From Paenibacillus lautus NBRC 15380 (lineage in GTDB: Bacteria > Bacillota > Bacilli > Paenibacillales > Paenibacillaceae), in the NCBI RefSeq assembly GCF_004000945.1, contig NZ_BIMF01000007.1, forward strand, positions 1 through 64,000: 64,000 nucleotides of DNA, in the 5' to 3' direction. Both the position numbers and the translations under genes were made by a program. The notes under the pieces were generated by a model that worked only from the letters and a program-made list of their open reading frames with translations, searched no databases and had not been told where the DNA came from. Numbering within the stretch: the first letter of the stretch is position 1; the number at the start of each line of letters is the position of its first letter. This document shows, in pieces, positions 7,833-16,228 of this stretch.

Positions 7833-8000
7833 ATGCAGAAAAGGGATGGGAGAGTTGCTGATAAGGCAGCTGCGTATAGATACGGAACCATGCAGGAGAA
7901 ACGGGAAGACGACAAATCAGCCGCCTCATCAGATGCGACAAAACAAGAGAAGCAAATAAGAACACAAGCAGATTCGCCTTCTTTCACACAATACGGATAA
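7833..8000 (+). CDS. Possible small hydrophilic protein
   Basis: A 55-residue reading frame rich in Lys, Asp, Gln, Ala and Ser (KREDDKSAASSDATKQEKQ). It starts at ATG 7833, divergent from the Asn-rich small gene. The ribosome site is weak (GAGAT about 10 bases upstream), and the opposite strand is also open over the same bases but gives an implausible Cys/Ser-rich product. The composition looks like a real small soluble protein, but support is thin. Confidence 0.3.
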   Translation: MQKRDGRVADKAAAYRYGTMQEKREDDKSAASSDATKQEKQIRTQADSPSFTQYG

Positions 8001-8164
8001 TGGAACAGGTTGGTCATTAGGATCGACTGCCTTTTTGTTAAAACTTACGGCCAGTATAGTTTAGTTAATAACGAATCTTTACCAGTCATGATCTCCTACA
8101 GTTTGGTATTCTATGTGATAGAACATTTTATCGTGGAGCTTTATTGAAAGGAATGAAAGATACG

Positions 8165-9106
8165 ATGGAGCACTCTGTAGTTATGCAAGCAGAACGAATA
8201 ACAGGCGATTTTCTACTAGAACAACCGAAAACATCATACCAGATCATAGGTAAAGGTATCGTAAATCAGGTTTGCGTAGTCGAAACGGAGAGTTGTAAAG
8301 TCGTTGTCCGCATGAACGATAAAGATACATTTCCAAGCTTTGTCAAAGAAAAATGGTGTATCGAGCAAGCAGCCGCAGTTGGCATTCCAGGGCCTGAGGT
8401 GTTGTCCATTGGTATCGTTGATGAAACAGCATATATGATTCAAACATTTATACATGGCGACAACGGGTTAGACAGTACGGTTCCCAAGTCCGAAGTTTGG
8501 AGGCAGCTTGGCGAATATGCCAAGCTTATTCATTCAATTCAAGTGAAAGGATTTGGAGGGAATCTGATTGATCCAGTCCATGGTGAGTTTCAGTCACCTT
8601 CTCATGCAGGATCAGATGGCAGTTGGCACGGGTACGTGCAGTATAATATCAATAGTTTGACGGAGCATGATCGCTTGATTAAGCTTGGCGTAATTACGCA
8701 GGTGGAATCGCAGAGAGTGAGAAAGCTGTTCGAGAATTTGAAGAAAGAAACGTTCCGCTTCGGTTTAAATCATGGAGATATCTCTTTAAAGAATACGATG
8801 GTCAATCAGGCAAACCAAGTTATATTGCTGGATTGGGGCAATGCAGAAGTAAGCGTGGTACCGCATGTAGCTGTTACTCAATTGATGCAGTACCAAATAT
8901 TAGGACTAGAAGAAGGCCCGAATATTGAGGAATTCAAAGCGTTTTTAGACGGGTACGGGATACGTGAACAAGACCTTGATGACATGAGGCATTTGCTGCT
9001 ATTAAGGGCTTTCGATAACCTCAGGTGGGCTATTGATCAAAGTCCTGATCTGATTGAGCCCTATGCTGCGTTTGCGAAACAAGTCGTTGACATGATTTTG
9101 GATTAG
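8165..9106 (+). CDS. Aminoglycoside phosphotransferase (APH)-fold kinase
   Basis: A protein of about 313 residues with the APH/choline-kinase fold. The nucleotide-binding lobe opens with IGKGIVNQVCVVETESCKVVVRMND, where the Arg/Lys strand replaces the usual VLR/VLK. The catalytic loop is NHGDISLKNTMV (about residue 205) and the metal-binding Asp lies in LLDWGNAE. Substrates in this superfamily include antibiotics, homoserine, choline, fructosamine and macrolides, and this one cannot be assigned. ATG 8165 is preferred, with GAAAGG at 8147 about 12 bases upstream. Readings from TTG 8144 or ATG 8153 overlap that ribosome site. It appears monocistronic. Confidence 0.8.
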   Translation: MEHSVVMQAERITGDFLLEQPKTSYQIIGKGIVNQVCVVETESCKVVVRMNDKDTFPSFVKEKWCIEQAAAVGIPGPEVLSIGIVDETAYMIQTFIHGDNGLDSTVPKSEVWRQLGEYAKLIHSIQVKGFGGNLIDPVHGEFQSPSHAGSDGSWHGYVQYNINSLTEHDRLIKLGVITQVESQRVRKLFENLKKETFRFGLNHGDISLKNTMVNQANQVILLDWGNAEVSVVPHVAVTQLMQYQILGLEEGPNIEEFKAFLDGYGIREQDLDDMRHLLLLRAFDNLRWAIDQSPDLIEPYAAFAKQVVDMILD

Positions 9107-9261
9107 CAGAAATTGATCCGTGTTTCTGTGTCTCAATTCAGTTTACCGGATTGGTTAAAGGCACCGGTGGAGGCAAGCTGTCTCCGAAGGCTGTTACCAA
9201 TCGGGCCATGGCAGCAGAGCTGATGTACATTTACCTGGTGAAAAGCCGAAAGGCATCGTAA
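9106..9261 (+). pseudogene. Remnant of an S-layer-homology (SLH) domain
   Basis: Frame 1 from 9106 to the stop at 9259-9261 reads GLVKGTGGGKLSPKA, then VTNRAMAAELMYIYL. This is the second half of an SLH repeat (G.GxGxGxFxPxxxxTRaqaA.ll.r.L). No start codon, ribosome site or upstream SLH repeats are present, and it abuts the stop of the APH-like gene. It is therefore the 3' scar of a deleted S-layer-anchored protein gene. The terminator at 9310 probably belonged to it. Confidence 0.7.
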
Positions 9262-9309
9262 AAATGAGAATCAAGCAAGCAGATATCATCTAAACGTACT
9301 TACATCATT

Positions 9310-9337
9310 AGAGCGGGAGAAGCCTCCCGCTCTTTTA
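9310..9337 (+). terminator. Intrinsic terminator
   Basis: A perfect stem AGAGCGGGAG / CTCCCGCTCT with an AAGC loop, followed by TTTTAATT. It now ends transcription from the APH-like gene and the SLH remnant. Confidence 0.85.
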
Positions 9338-9673
9338 ATTGCGCGGATGTGTGGTGCAGATATGTAGTCGATTAGATATCTAATGCAACAGATTTATGGC
9401 ATGTCATTTTTGATCAAGATGGTAAAATATGATTCATTTTTAGGATCGAATCAGATATTGATCAAAAATATCATTATTGGTGATTTACGAGTGGGAGAAT
9501 TTGGGCTTAACATAACATGAGATCCATTCTTTAAAATGAACCATGTCTGACTATGTCTTACAATGGACAAATATAAAGCATTTCAATTAAAAGTGCCAGG
9601 TAACCACTGCAGCCCCTACGAATCAAATTCATACGAGCCCTTCATGAAAATATTTTTCAGGTTTATAACGCAT

Positions 9674-9705
9674 ATAAGCTGACGCCACCTGATGGCTCAG
9701 CTTAT
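9674..9705. other. Stem-loop in the region upstream of the AraC sensor gene
   Basis: Arms ATAAGCTGA and TCAGCTTAT pair perfectly, with an inner CGCC / GGC(T) extension. No T-tract follows directly. A second palindrome GCTTATTTCGTAATAAGC shares its last arm, so two alternative hairpins are possible. Confidence 0.5.
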
Positions 9706-9988
9706 TTCGTAATAAGCAATGTGCGCCGATTTTCGAATTATGGATGAACGAGTGACGAATTTACCTTTTTGTCTAAATCCCGCTCAAGAAGGTAAAAAGA
9801 TAATGTTTTCAAACTCCTGGTCATCTGTTATAACGGCAGGAGAATGGATTATCATTCCGAAAGGAAATAACCTGGGGATTTTTTTCATTTTGATGATCAA
9901 ACGAAGGGAGGCTAACGAACGAAGAACCATTCAATAGATCCCCAGTTTCAATAATTCTAATCATGCTGTTGCACAAGACTCATACATA

Positions 9989-10002
9989 TGAAAGCGCTTT
10001 AT
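9989..10002 (+). promoter_or_regulatory. Candidate CcpA catabolite-response element (cre)
   Basis: TGAAAGCGCTTTAT agrees with the cre consensus (TGWAANCGNTNWCA) except for the last two bases. It lies about 50 bases before the start of the AraC-type sugar regulator, a fitting place for glucose repression of a pectin-oligosaccharide locus. Confidence 0.45.
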
Positions 10003-10050
10003 TGATCTGTGTTGATTCTAATACAACCAATTAAAGGATGGAGGGGTCCA

Positions 10051-12321
10051 ATGAAGCGAATTCCGATGATGATGCAATTGGCATTGATCCTATTCTGCAT
10101 CATGGCCATTCCGATGGCAATTTTAACCTGGTACAGCAGCTCTCAGATTCTACGGAATTCGGAGCATGCCTTCGCGGAAACTTCGCTTGCAGAACTAAAT
10201 GCCAATCGTGAGCTAAACGAGAACGCTCTTAACAATTTGTCACAGAATACGGTACGCCTTGGCGGCACCGATATCTTTGATCGAATCCGCCCGTTTAAGT
10301 CCCTTGCGGAGCTCAAGAAGGATTATATGAATGTGAGCAAAGCGATGGCGGTGCTCAAGGAATTGTTGAATCTGAATCAGAGCGTTGATGGGGTGTATTC
10401 GTCTTTCTTTTACCTCGACGATGCGAATTACGTGATTTCGACGGATAAAGGCATTACGAGTTTGGACAAATATGAATCCATCGACTGGCTGAACGAGGCG
10501 CTTCTTGAGCAAAAAGGGATACGCGGCGTGTGGTATCCGCGAAGGCTTGATTCGGGAGTGAACGTAATATCGTTTGCGCTCCCTCTAAACCGTCTTTCAA
10601 CCGCTACTCGCGGAACGATTGTGGTCAATTTGAAGGAGCGTCAAATCGAGCAGTATTTGCGATCAACGAAATCGGGGAAGCAAGGCTATTTGCTCATGAA
10701 GCCAAGCGGTGTCATCATCTCCCATCATGACAAGGGTTTGTTGCTCAAGAACGCCTATGAGGAGCCGATTATTACCGAAATCACCCGACAAGAATTGTCT
10801 GAAGGCTACATGTTTCGGGAGCTAAGCGGCGAGCGATTGCTGTACGCGTGGTCCCGTTCGAACGAATTCGGTTGGACGAACGTGAGTATATACTCGGTCG
10901 ACGAACTGATGAACAAACCCCACTCTTTGCAGAGAGGTATCATCTTGCTTACGATTGTTATTATTTTTGCGGGATCCATACTGACCGTATTTATTGCAAC
11001 ATGGTTGTCCAAGCCGGCAAGGGAATTGGTTCGAACGATTCGCGGACGCGTCAATCCAGGGGTACAGGATAAAAATGAGCTTGTATTCCTGGAGGCGGCA
11101 TTCAGACGAATGCAAGAAGAGGAGGAAGGACTTTATAAGCTGCTCAGCATCCGCGAGCAGGATGCCCAGAGCCACGCCATTTATAGTTTGCTGCGGGGGG
11201 AAGTGACGCCTCAGGCCGAAGAAATCTTCCCAGCTTCGCACTTTCTTGTTGCCGTCCTTTCTATCGATGGCTATCGAGAGTATATCAGTCGGAACAATCC
11301 GGAAACTCGCAGCTACCATCGCTACCTGCTTCTCTCGAAGTGTGATCATTTGTTCCCGAAAGAGGTTTATGGGCGCTGCGTCTATCATGGTGACGGTCAC
11401 TTTGTAATTTTGATCAACTACAGTCAGGAGGAAGATGACAACCATAGAATCGGCATTCATAACGCGCTGGATAGGATGAGGAACACTGCGGCTGAATTGC
11501 TGGAGTACTCCGTAACGATCGGCGTAAGCAGTCCGGCAGATTCGATTAGTCTCGTCTCCGATCGACTGGGGGAGGCCTTGGAAGCGATCAAGCAGCGGAT
11601 GATCGCCGGCAGCGGCGGCATCACGTACTGGAAGGAGGAGGAAGCACGGGACAAGAAATATATCTATCCCGCTAACAGCGAAAGACGAATTCTCAACTTC
11701 CTTGGACATGGCGATCTGGACAACATCATCGAAGAACTGAGAATCATTCGTGACGAAATCCGTTCTGCCGAATACGTGTCCTACGATAATATCTTGTTCA
11801 TCTATCATCAATTGGTTGGCGTGACCATTAAACACCTTAGAGAGAATAATGTCAGCACAGCGCGGATATTCACGAGGCGGGGGAACATTTACGCTGCCTT
11901 GGCTTCTTTTGATACGCTTGATGAGCTTGAAGAATATGTTATTGGCTTTTACAGCGAGATTGTTCACTACCTTACGCGCTCGCCGGGCGCATCCAACAAA
12001 TACGCCGAGCGAATTATTCATTATTTGAATGAGCACTACCGTGAGGAAATCGTATTTGAAGAGATGGCTAAAGAAATCGGAATCAGTTACTCCTACATGC
12101 GAAAAATTGTCTACGAACAAACGGGGAAAAGTATATCGGACTATCTCAACTTGCTGCGAATCGAGAAGGCAAAAGAGCTGCTTCTGAACAGTAACCTGTC
12201 AATCGCGCAGATTGCATCCGAGGTAGGCTGCATGAATGTTCGAAGCTTCAATCGTCTGTTCCGAAAATTTGAAGGGATGCCGCCGAGCAGCTATAAGATG
12301 CAGAGGTCCAGAACATCGTGA
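10051..12321 (+). CDS. Membrane-bound AraC-family transcriptional regulator with extracellular sensor domain
   Basis: A protein of about 756 residues typical of Paenibacillus sugar loci. One transmembrane helix lies at about residues 6-28 and another at about 295-318 (IILLTIVIIFAGSILTVFIATWL). They flank an extracellular Cache-like sensor of about 265 residues. After the second helix come a HAMP-like linker, a degenerate GGDEF-like segment (about 390-530) and two AraC helix-turn-helix units in the last 100 residues (FEEMAKEIGISYSYMRKIVYEQTGKSISDYL and IAQIASEVGCMNVRSFNRLFRKFEG). ATG 10051 follows GGATGGAGGGG. A TTG at 10009 has no ribosome site. It probably senses an oligosaccharide and activates the ABC transporter encoded next. 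Confidence 0.9.
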   Translation: MKRIPMMMQLALILFCIMAIPMAILTWYSSSQILRNSEHAFAETSLAELNANRELNENALNNLSQNTVRLGGTDIFDRIRPFKSLAELKKDYMNVSKAMAVLKELLNLNQSVDGVYSSFFYLDDANYVISTDKGITSLDKYESIDWLNEALLEQKGIRGVWYPRRLDSGVNVISFALPLNRLSTATRGTIVVNLKERQIEQYLRSTKSGKQGYLLMKPSGVIISHHDKGLLLKNAYEEPIITEITRQELSEGYMFRELSGERLLYAWSRSNEFGWTNVSIYSVDELMNKPHSLQRGIILLTIVIIFAGSILTVFIATWLSKPARELVRTIRGRVNPGVQDKNELVFLEAAFRRMQEEEEGLYKLLSIREQDAQSHAIYSLLRGEVTPQAEEIFPASHFLVAVLSIDGYREYISRNNPETRSYHRYLLLSKCDHLFPKEVYGRCVYHGDGHFVILINYSQEEDDNHRIGIHNALDRMRNTAAELLEYSVTIGVSSPADSISLVSDRLGEALEAIKQRMIAGSGGITYWKEEEARDKKYIYPANSERRILNFLGHGDLDNIIEELRIIRDEIRSAEYVSYDNILFIYHQLVGVTIKHLRENNVSTARIFTRRGNIYAALASFDTLDELEEYVIGFYSEIVHYLTRSPGASNKYAERIIHYLNEHYREEIVFEEMAKEIGISYSYMRKIVYEQTGKSISDYLNLLRIEKAKELLLNSNLSIAQIASEVGCMNVRSFNRLFRKFEGMPPSSYKMQRSRTS

Positions 12322-12571
12322 AGGCTCAACCCATCCAATTTCACAGGTATAGTGAAGCGATATATATCGCAATATTTGATTCGATTAGTCAATACTGATT
12401 CTTGCACTCACTTGAATATCGAATCGGCTAAATATGGAATCAATCATGACGGAAATGTATCAATATTCGGCGTTTACCTGCGGACGATCGGGGCGATATG
12501 ATAAGTCCAACCTCGAGGTCACCGTACTAGGGAACCGAGTCGGGGAGATCGTGAATGGAGGAGGTGAGATT

Positions 12572-13537
12572 TTGAAAGGTCTAGTCACTGTATCCAAAAA
12601 TGAAACCGCTTCAATCCCCTTAACAGATAAGAAGCTGGGGATTCTCTATTATCTTCGTCGGGATTGGCAGCTCTACTTCCTGCTCCTCATTCCTCTATCG
12701 TTTGTATTGGTTTTTAAATACGCGCCGATGAGCGGTCTCGTGCTTGCATTTAAGGATTTTAAGATTGCCAAGGGATTCTGGGGCAGCGAATGGGTCGGAT
12801 TCGAAGTGTTTCAAGACATATTCGCAAAATCCGAATTCAGTCGCGCAATTCGCAACACGCTTTTGCTGAATGTGTCGGACCTTTTATTTAGCTTTACAAT
12901 GCCGATTGTGCTCTCATTATTACTTAATGAGGTCAAGAACGTTCTATTCAAGCGCGTAAATCAGACCCTGCTCTATTTGCCACACTTTCTGTCCTGGGTC
13001 ATTATCGGCGCAATCGCTTATCAATTGTTGGGCGAAGGAACCGGTATGATCAATAATCTGATCGCGCATCTGGGAGGGACACGCATCCCGTTCCTTCAAG
13101 AAGACGTCAATTGGCTGCTCAGCTATGTCTTCATTGGCGTATGGCAGAGCATGGGGTGGGGGACGATCATCTACCTGGCCGCAATAAGCGGCATTAACCC
13201 AGAGTTGTATGAAGCGGCGGTCGTGGATGGTGCAGGCCGGTGGCGGAAAATGTGGAATATTACCCTGCCCTCGATCCGAGTGACGATCGTGACATTGCTG
13301 ATTTTGAACTTGGGCCACGTGATGGCAGGTTCCTTTGAGCGTGTGTTTGCCTTAGCGAATAAAGCCACTACGGAGTTCACTACAACCATTCCCGTTTTGG
13401 TATATCGCTGGGGCATTGAAGGCGGGAACTTCAGCCGAGCAACTGCTCTCGGGTTGTTCCAGGCTGTCGTGGGGCTCGTCCTTATATTAATTGCTGATCG
13501 GGTTGCCAAGAAACTGGGCGAAGACGGTGTCATTTAG
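12572..13537 (+). CDS. Sugar ABC transporter permease, LplB/YteP type
   Basis: A 321-residue inner permease (binding-protein-dependent type, CUT1) with six predicted transmembrane segments. It opens with YYLRRDWQLYFLLLIPLSFVLVFKYAPM, as LplB/YteP proteins do. The EAA loop that contacts the ATPase is ELYEAAVVDGAGRWRKMWNITLPSI (about residues 213-238). TTG 12572 is chosen because GGAGGAGGTGA lies 4 bases upstream and the protein then matches family length; readings from 12434 add an unrelated leader. It is the first gene of an operon with the second permease (gap 14 bases) and the lipoprotein. No ATPase is encoded locally, so a shared MsmX-type ATPase is likely. Confidence 0.9.
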   Translation: MKGLVTVSKNETASIPLTDKKLGILYYLRRDWQLYFLLLIPLSFVLVFKYAPMSGLVLAFKDFKIAKGFWGSEWVGFEVFQDIFAKSEFSRAIRNTLLLNVSDLLFSFTMPIVLSLLLNEVKNVLFKRVNQTLLYLPHFLSWVIIGAIAYQLLGEGTGMINNLIAHLGGTRIPFLQEDVNWLLSYVFIGVWQSMGWGTIIYLAAISGINPELYEAAVVDGAGRWRKMWNITLPSIRVTIVTLLILNLGHVMAGSFERVFALANKATTEFTTTIPVLVYRWGIEGGNFSRATALGLFQAVVGLVLILIADRVAKKLGEDGVI

Positions 13538-13551
13538 AAAGGAGGGAAGCG

Positions 13552-14451
13552 ATGAAAACATCCGTTAGCAGCTATGCCGTTCGCCGCACCAGGAAACTGG
13601 ACATATGGGATATCCTGATCCGTCTCATTCTTATTGCTGCCTCACTTGCTTGTTTGCTTCCATTCGTTCATGTCGTTGCAAAATCTCTAAGCGAAGACGC
13701 TTACGTTATTGCTAACAAGGTGTTTCTCTGGCCAGCGGGTTTCACTCTGGAGGCCTACGGCAAAGTTTTCGCTGATCAGAGTATCCTGAGGTCCCTTTAT
13801 GTAAGCGTTGTAATTACGGTGCTGTTCACCATTATCGGTATGATCGTCACCATTTGTGCAGCATACCCTCTATCGCGAAAGCAGCTTAAGGGACGTTCAT
13901 TTTTTACCTTCATCTTTATGTTTACGATGTTTTTTGGCGGCGGCATTATCCCAGAATATATGCTGATCAACAGCCTGGGGATGCTCGATACGATATGGTC
14001 CCTCATCTTACCGCTGTCCTTTAGCGCGTTCAACCTGCTGATATTGAGGACTTCGATCTCCAGCAATATTCCGGTCAGCTTGGAAGAGTCGGCTCGGATG
14101 GATGGGGCGGGGCATTTCCGGATCCTGTTCAGCATCGTACTGCCGCTCTCAAAGCCGATTCTGGCGACATTGTCCCTTTTTTACGCGGTCGGACGCTGGA
14201 ACGCTTATCAGGATGCCCTATTCTACATTAAGCATAATGTCGATCTGCGGCCGTTGCAGTTGAAATTGTATTACTTGGTTGTTCAGGCAAGCGAGAGCTT
14301 TCAACTTGAGATGACGCAAGTCTCGCTGAGCAATCCTGAAGTGCTCAAAGCAGCATGTGTTGTATTTGCGACGTTGCCGATCATTTGCGTCTATCCGTTC
14401 ATTCAGAAGTATTTTGTCCAGGGAGTCATGCTTGGAGCTATCAAGGAATAG
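13552..14451 (+). CDS. Sugar ABC transporter permease, LplC/YtcP type
   Basis: The 299-residue second permease of the importer, six transmembrane segments. It has the LplC/YtcP features: an N-terminal first helix ILIRLILIAASLACLLPFVHVVA, then SLSEDAYVIANKVFLWPAGFTLEAY, and the EAA loop SLEESARMDGAGHFRILFSIVLPLSKP (about residues 178-204). AAAGGAGGGAAG precedes ATG 13552. It is expected to form a heterodimer with the preceding permease in the membrane and to receive substrate from the lipoprotein encoded downstream. Confidence 0.9.
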   Translation: MKTSVSSYAVRRTRKLDIWDILIRLILIAASLACLLPFVHVVAKSLSEDAYVIANKVFLWPAGFTLEAYGKVFADQSILRSLYVSVVITVLFTIIGMIVTICAAYPLSRKQLKGRSFFTFIFMFTMFFGGGIIPEYMLINSLGMLDTIWSLILPLSFSAFNLLILRTSISSNIPVSLEESARMDGAGHFRILFSIVLPLSKPILATLSLFYAVGRWNAYQDALFYIKHNVDLRPLQLKLYYLVVQASESFQLEMTQVSLSNPEVLKAACVVFATLPIICVYPFIQKYFVQGVMLGAIKE

Positions 14452-14504
14452 TGCTTGAGATTCTTTTGCATCGATAGGATGAGATTTAAAAAGGGGGATA
14501 TACG

Positions 14505-16157
14505 ATGAGCAAACGGAAAATCATGTCTATGTTCATGGCTTTACTATTCATTGCCGGTCTTATGGCCGGCTGTACGGGGAATAGCACCAATAGCTCGAAG
14601 GAGCCTTCTCCATCGGATGAAGGCACCACACCAAGCCAAAACGCCGCAGGCAGTTATCCCGATTATTCGCAAGGTTTCCCGGAACGAGTTACCATGGAAA
14701 TTCCCGTGTATGAACGTGCGTTCGAAGGCTGGAACGTAACCGATAACTACTACACGCGCTGGATTCAGAAGGAATTCGGCGACAAATATAATATCGAAGT
14801 GAAGTTCACCCCGATCGCCCGCACAAACGAAGTTACGACTTATCAGCAGCTGCTCGCAGCTGGCAAGGCGCCGGATATCATTTTCCACTATGACATGCCG
14901 CAGGCGCTTGCTTACTACGGAGAAGGTGTTATGCAGGAGTTGGACTGGAAAGAGATTGAACACTATGCGCCAACCTATTGGAGCAATATGAGCGAGACGA
15001 TTCAGCAATATGGCGTCGTGGATGGAAAAAATACATTTTTCTTCGGTAAGCGTCCGGACTTAAACAACTATGGCAACTTTGTTAATATCATTCGTAAAGA
15101 CTGGGTGGAGAAAGTGGGGATGAAGGTCGAGGACTTGACCTCGCTCGAGAAATACAATGAAATGCTCATGAAATGGAAGGAAGCAGGAATCGGAGTTGCC
15201 GGGGCCGGTCTGACACGAAATGTGTTCAACTACAGCTATGGCTTCCGGGATTGGCCGACCGACCCGAAGGTCCACGCACTTTATGCAGATCTATCTGTTG
15301 CGGACTTTACGACCTCGGCAACCGAAGGATGGTTGCGTAACTTAAGTTATCAATATCATAACGGACTTATTGACAAAGAGTTCTATCTTCGCGACGATGA
15401 TAACAAGCTCAAGGCCGAGTTTGTTGCGGGCAATACAGGCACGTACGGACTGTACATTACCAACAACACCGACGTGTTCGAAGCTACACTGAAGAACAAT
15501 CCGGGAGCTGAATTTGCCGTAATTCCTCCAGGGACTGGTGTGCCGGAGGGCAATGTGCCGCAAGGCCGCGCCGACTGGACGTTTGGCTTGATCATGGGAA
15601 TCAACCATGCATCAACGGCGGAGGAGCGCGCAGCCGTATGGATGTACCTCGAGTGGATGAGCCAACCGGAGAACCTGATGTTCCTGCAGAACGGAGTAGA
15701 AGGGGAAAACTATACGCTTGATTCCGATGGCCTGCCGGTGAAAGACCCGGATTTCAAGGACGAATCCGTACTATCCCAGAACAATAACAAGGACTATTGG
15801 GCACTTATAACGGAAGCGCCTACATTTGAAACGCCTGAACTCACGCTTAAAGCCAACAAAAACAACTGGACGCCTGCCGGTTACGAGCAAATTGTCGAAG
15901 ACATGATAAAATATCGGCAAGAAATAAAACCGTATCAGATCCAGGACCCGCTGTTCACTGTAGTTCTTGAGAAAGTAAACGAGTATAAGGCAGATTTAAA
16001 CAACCTCTTCCAGGAGCTGTATCTGGACATTGTCCTTGCGCCGGAAGACCAGTTTGATGCGAAGTACGAAGCGGCCAAGCAGAAATTCCTCGATGCCGGC
16101 TATCAAGAAATCTTGGACGAGAAGCAAGAAGCGATTGATGCCGGCCATTTCCGGTAA
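14505..16157 (+). CDS. Extracellular sugar-binding lipoprotein (LplA/YtcQ type)
   Basis: A 550-residue solute-binding protein. The signal peptide ends in the lipobox LMAGC with the lipidated Cys at residue 23, followed by a Ser/Asn/Pro-rich tether (about 24-50). The body has the family-1-like fold of LplA/YtcQ: VTMEIPVYER near residue 65, YTRWIQKEFGDKYNIEV, and APDIIFHYDMPQALAYYGEG at about 124-143. It delivers oligosaccharide to the two permeases encoded just before. GGGGG(A) about 8 bases before ATG 14505 supports the start. A stop-proximal hairpin at 16184 separates it from the GH105 gene. Confidence 0.9.
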   Translation: MSKRKIMSMFMALLFIAGLMAGCTGNSTNSSKEPSPSDEGTTPSQNAAGSYPDYSQGFPERVTMEIPVYERAFEGWNVTDNYYTRWIQKEFGDKYNIEVKFTPIARTNEVTTYQQLLAAGKAPDIIFHYDMPQALAYYGEGVMQELDWKEIEHYAPTYWSNMSETIQQYGVVDGKNTFFFGKRPDLNNYGNFVNIIRKDWVEKVGMKVEDLTSLEKYNEMLMKWKEAGIGVAGAGLTRNVFNYSYGFRDWPTDPKVHALYADLSVADFTTSATEGWLRNLSYQYHNGLIDKEFYLRDDDNKLKAEFVAGNTGTYGLYITNNTDVFEATLKNNPGAEFAVIPPGTGVPEGNVPQGRADWTFGLIMGINHASTAEERAAVWMYLEWMSQPENLMFLQNGVEGENYTLDSDGLPVKDPDFKDESVLSQNNNKDYWALITEAPTFETPELTLKANKNNWTPAGYEQIVEDMIKYRQEIKPYQIQDPLFTVVLEKVNEYKADLNNLFQELYLDIVLAPEDQFDAKYEAAKQKFLDAGYQEILDEKQEAIDAGHFR

Positions 16158-16183
16158 TCGCGATAATCCAAACTAAAACTTCG

Positions 16184-16208
16184 GGGCTCCTGCCGTAAGC
16201 GGGAGCTC
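16184..16208 (+). terminator. Intercistronic hairpin between transporter and GH105 gene
   Basis: Arms GGGCTCCTGC and GCGGGAGCTC pair around a CGTAA loop. No T-tract follows, so it more likely limits read-through or protects the upstream mRNA than ends transcription fully. Confidence 0.5.
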
Positions 16209-16228
16209 TACATAATATGGAGGGCATG

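Larger units (their letters stand above)
9338..10050 (+). other. Long leader/intergenic region before the AraC sensor gene
   Basis: No gene is supported in these roughly 700 bases; the 72-codon frame at 9719 has no ribosome site and an implausible composition. Visible structure: a hairpin at 9674-9705 (ATAAGCTGA / TCAGCTTAT with an inner CGCC/GGC pair), a second overlapping small palindrome at about 9700-9716 (GCTTATT..AATAAGC), and distant arms CTGGGGAT (about 9871) and ATCCCCAG (about 9938). A cre-like site lies at 9989. The size and the hairpins suggest either a regulatory leader or erosion of former genes. Confidence 0.45.

Noticed and set aside
9719..9937. 72-codon frame before the AraC sensor
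   Set aside because: It has no ribosome site and an implausible amino acid mix, and it is crossed by long-range inverted-repeat arms. It is more likely leader DNA.
10822..12120. 432-codon open frame opposite the AraC gene
   Set aside because: The AraC gene on the other strand has clear domains and a ribosome site. The reverse frame is open only because of codon bias.
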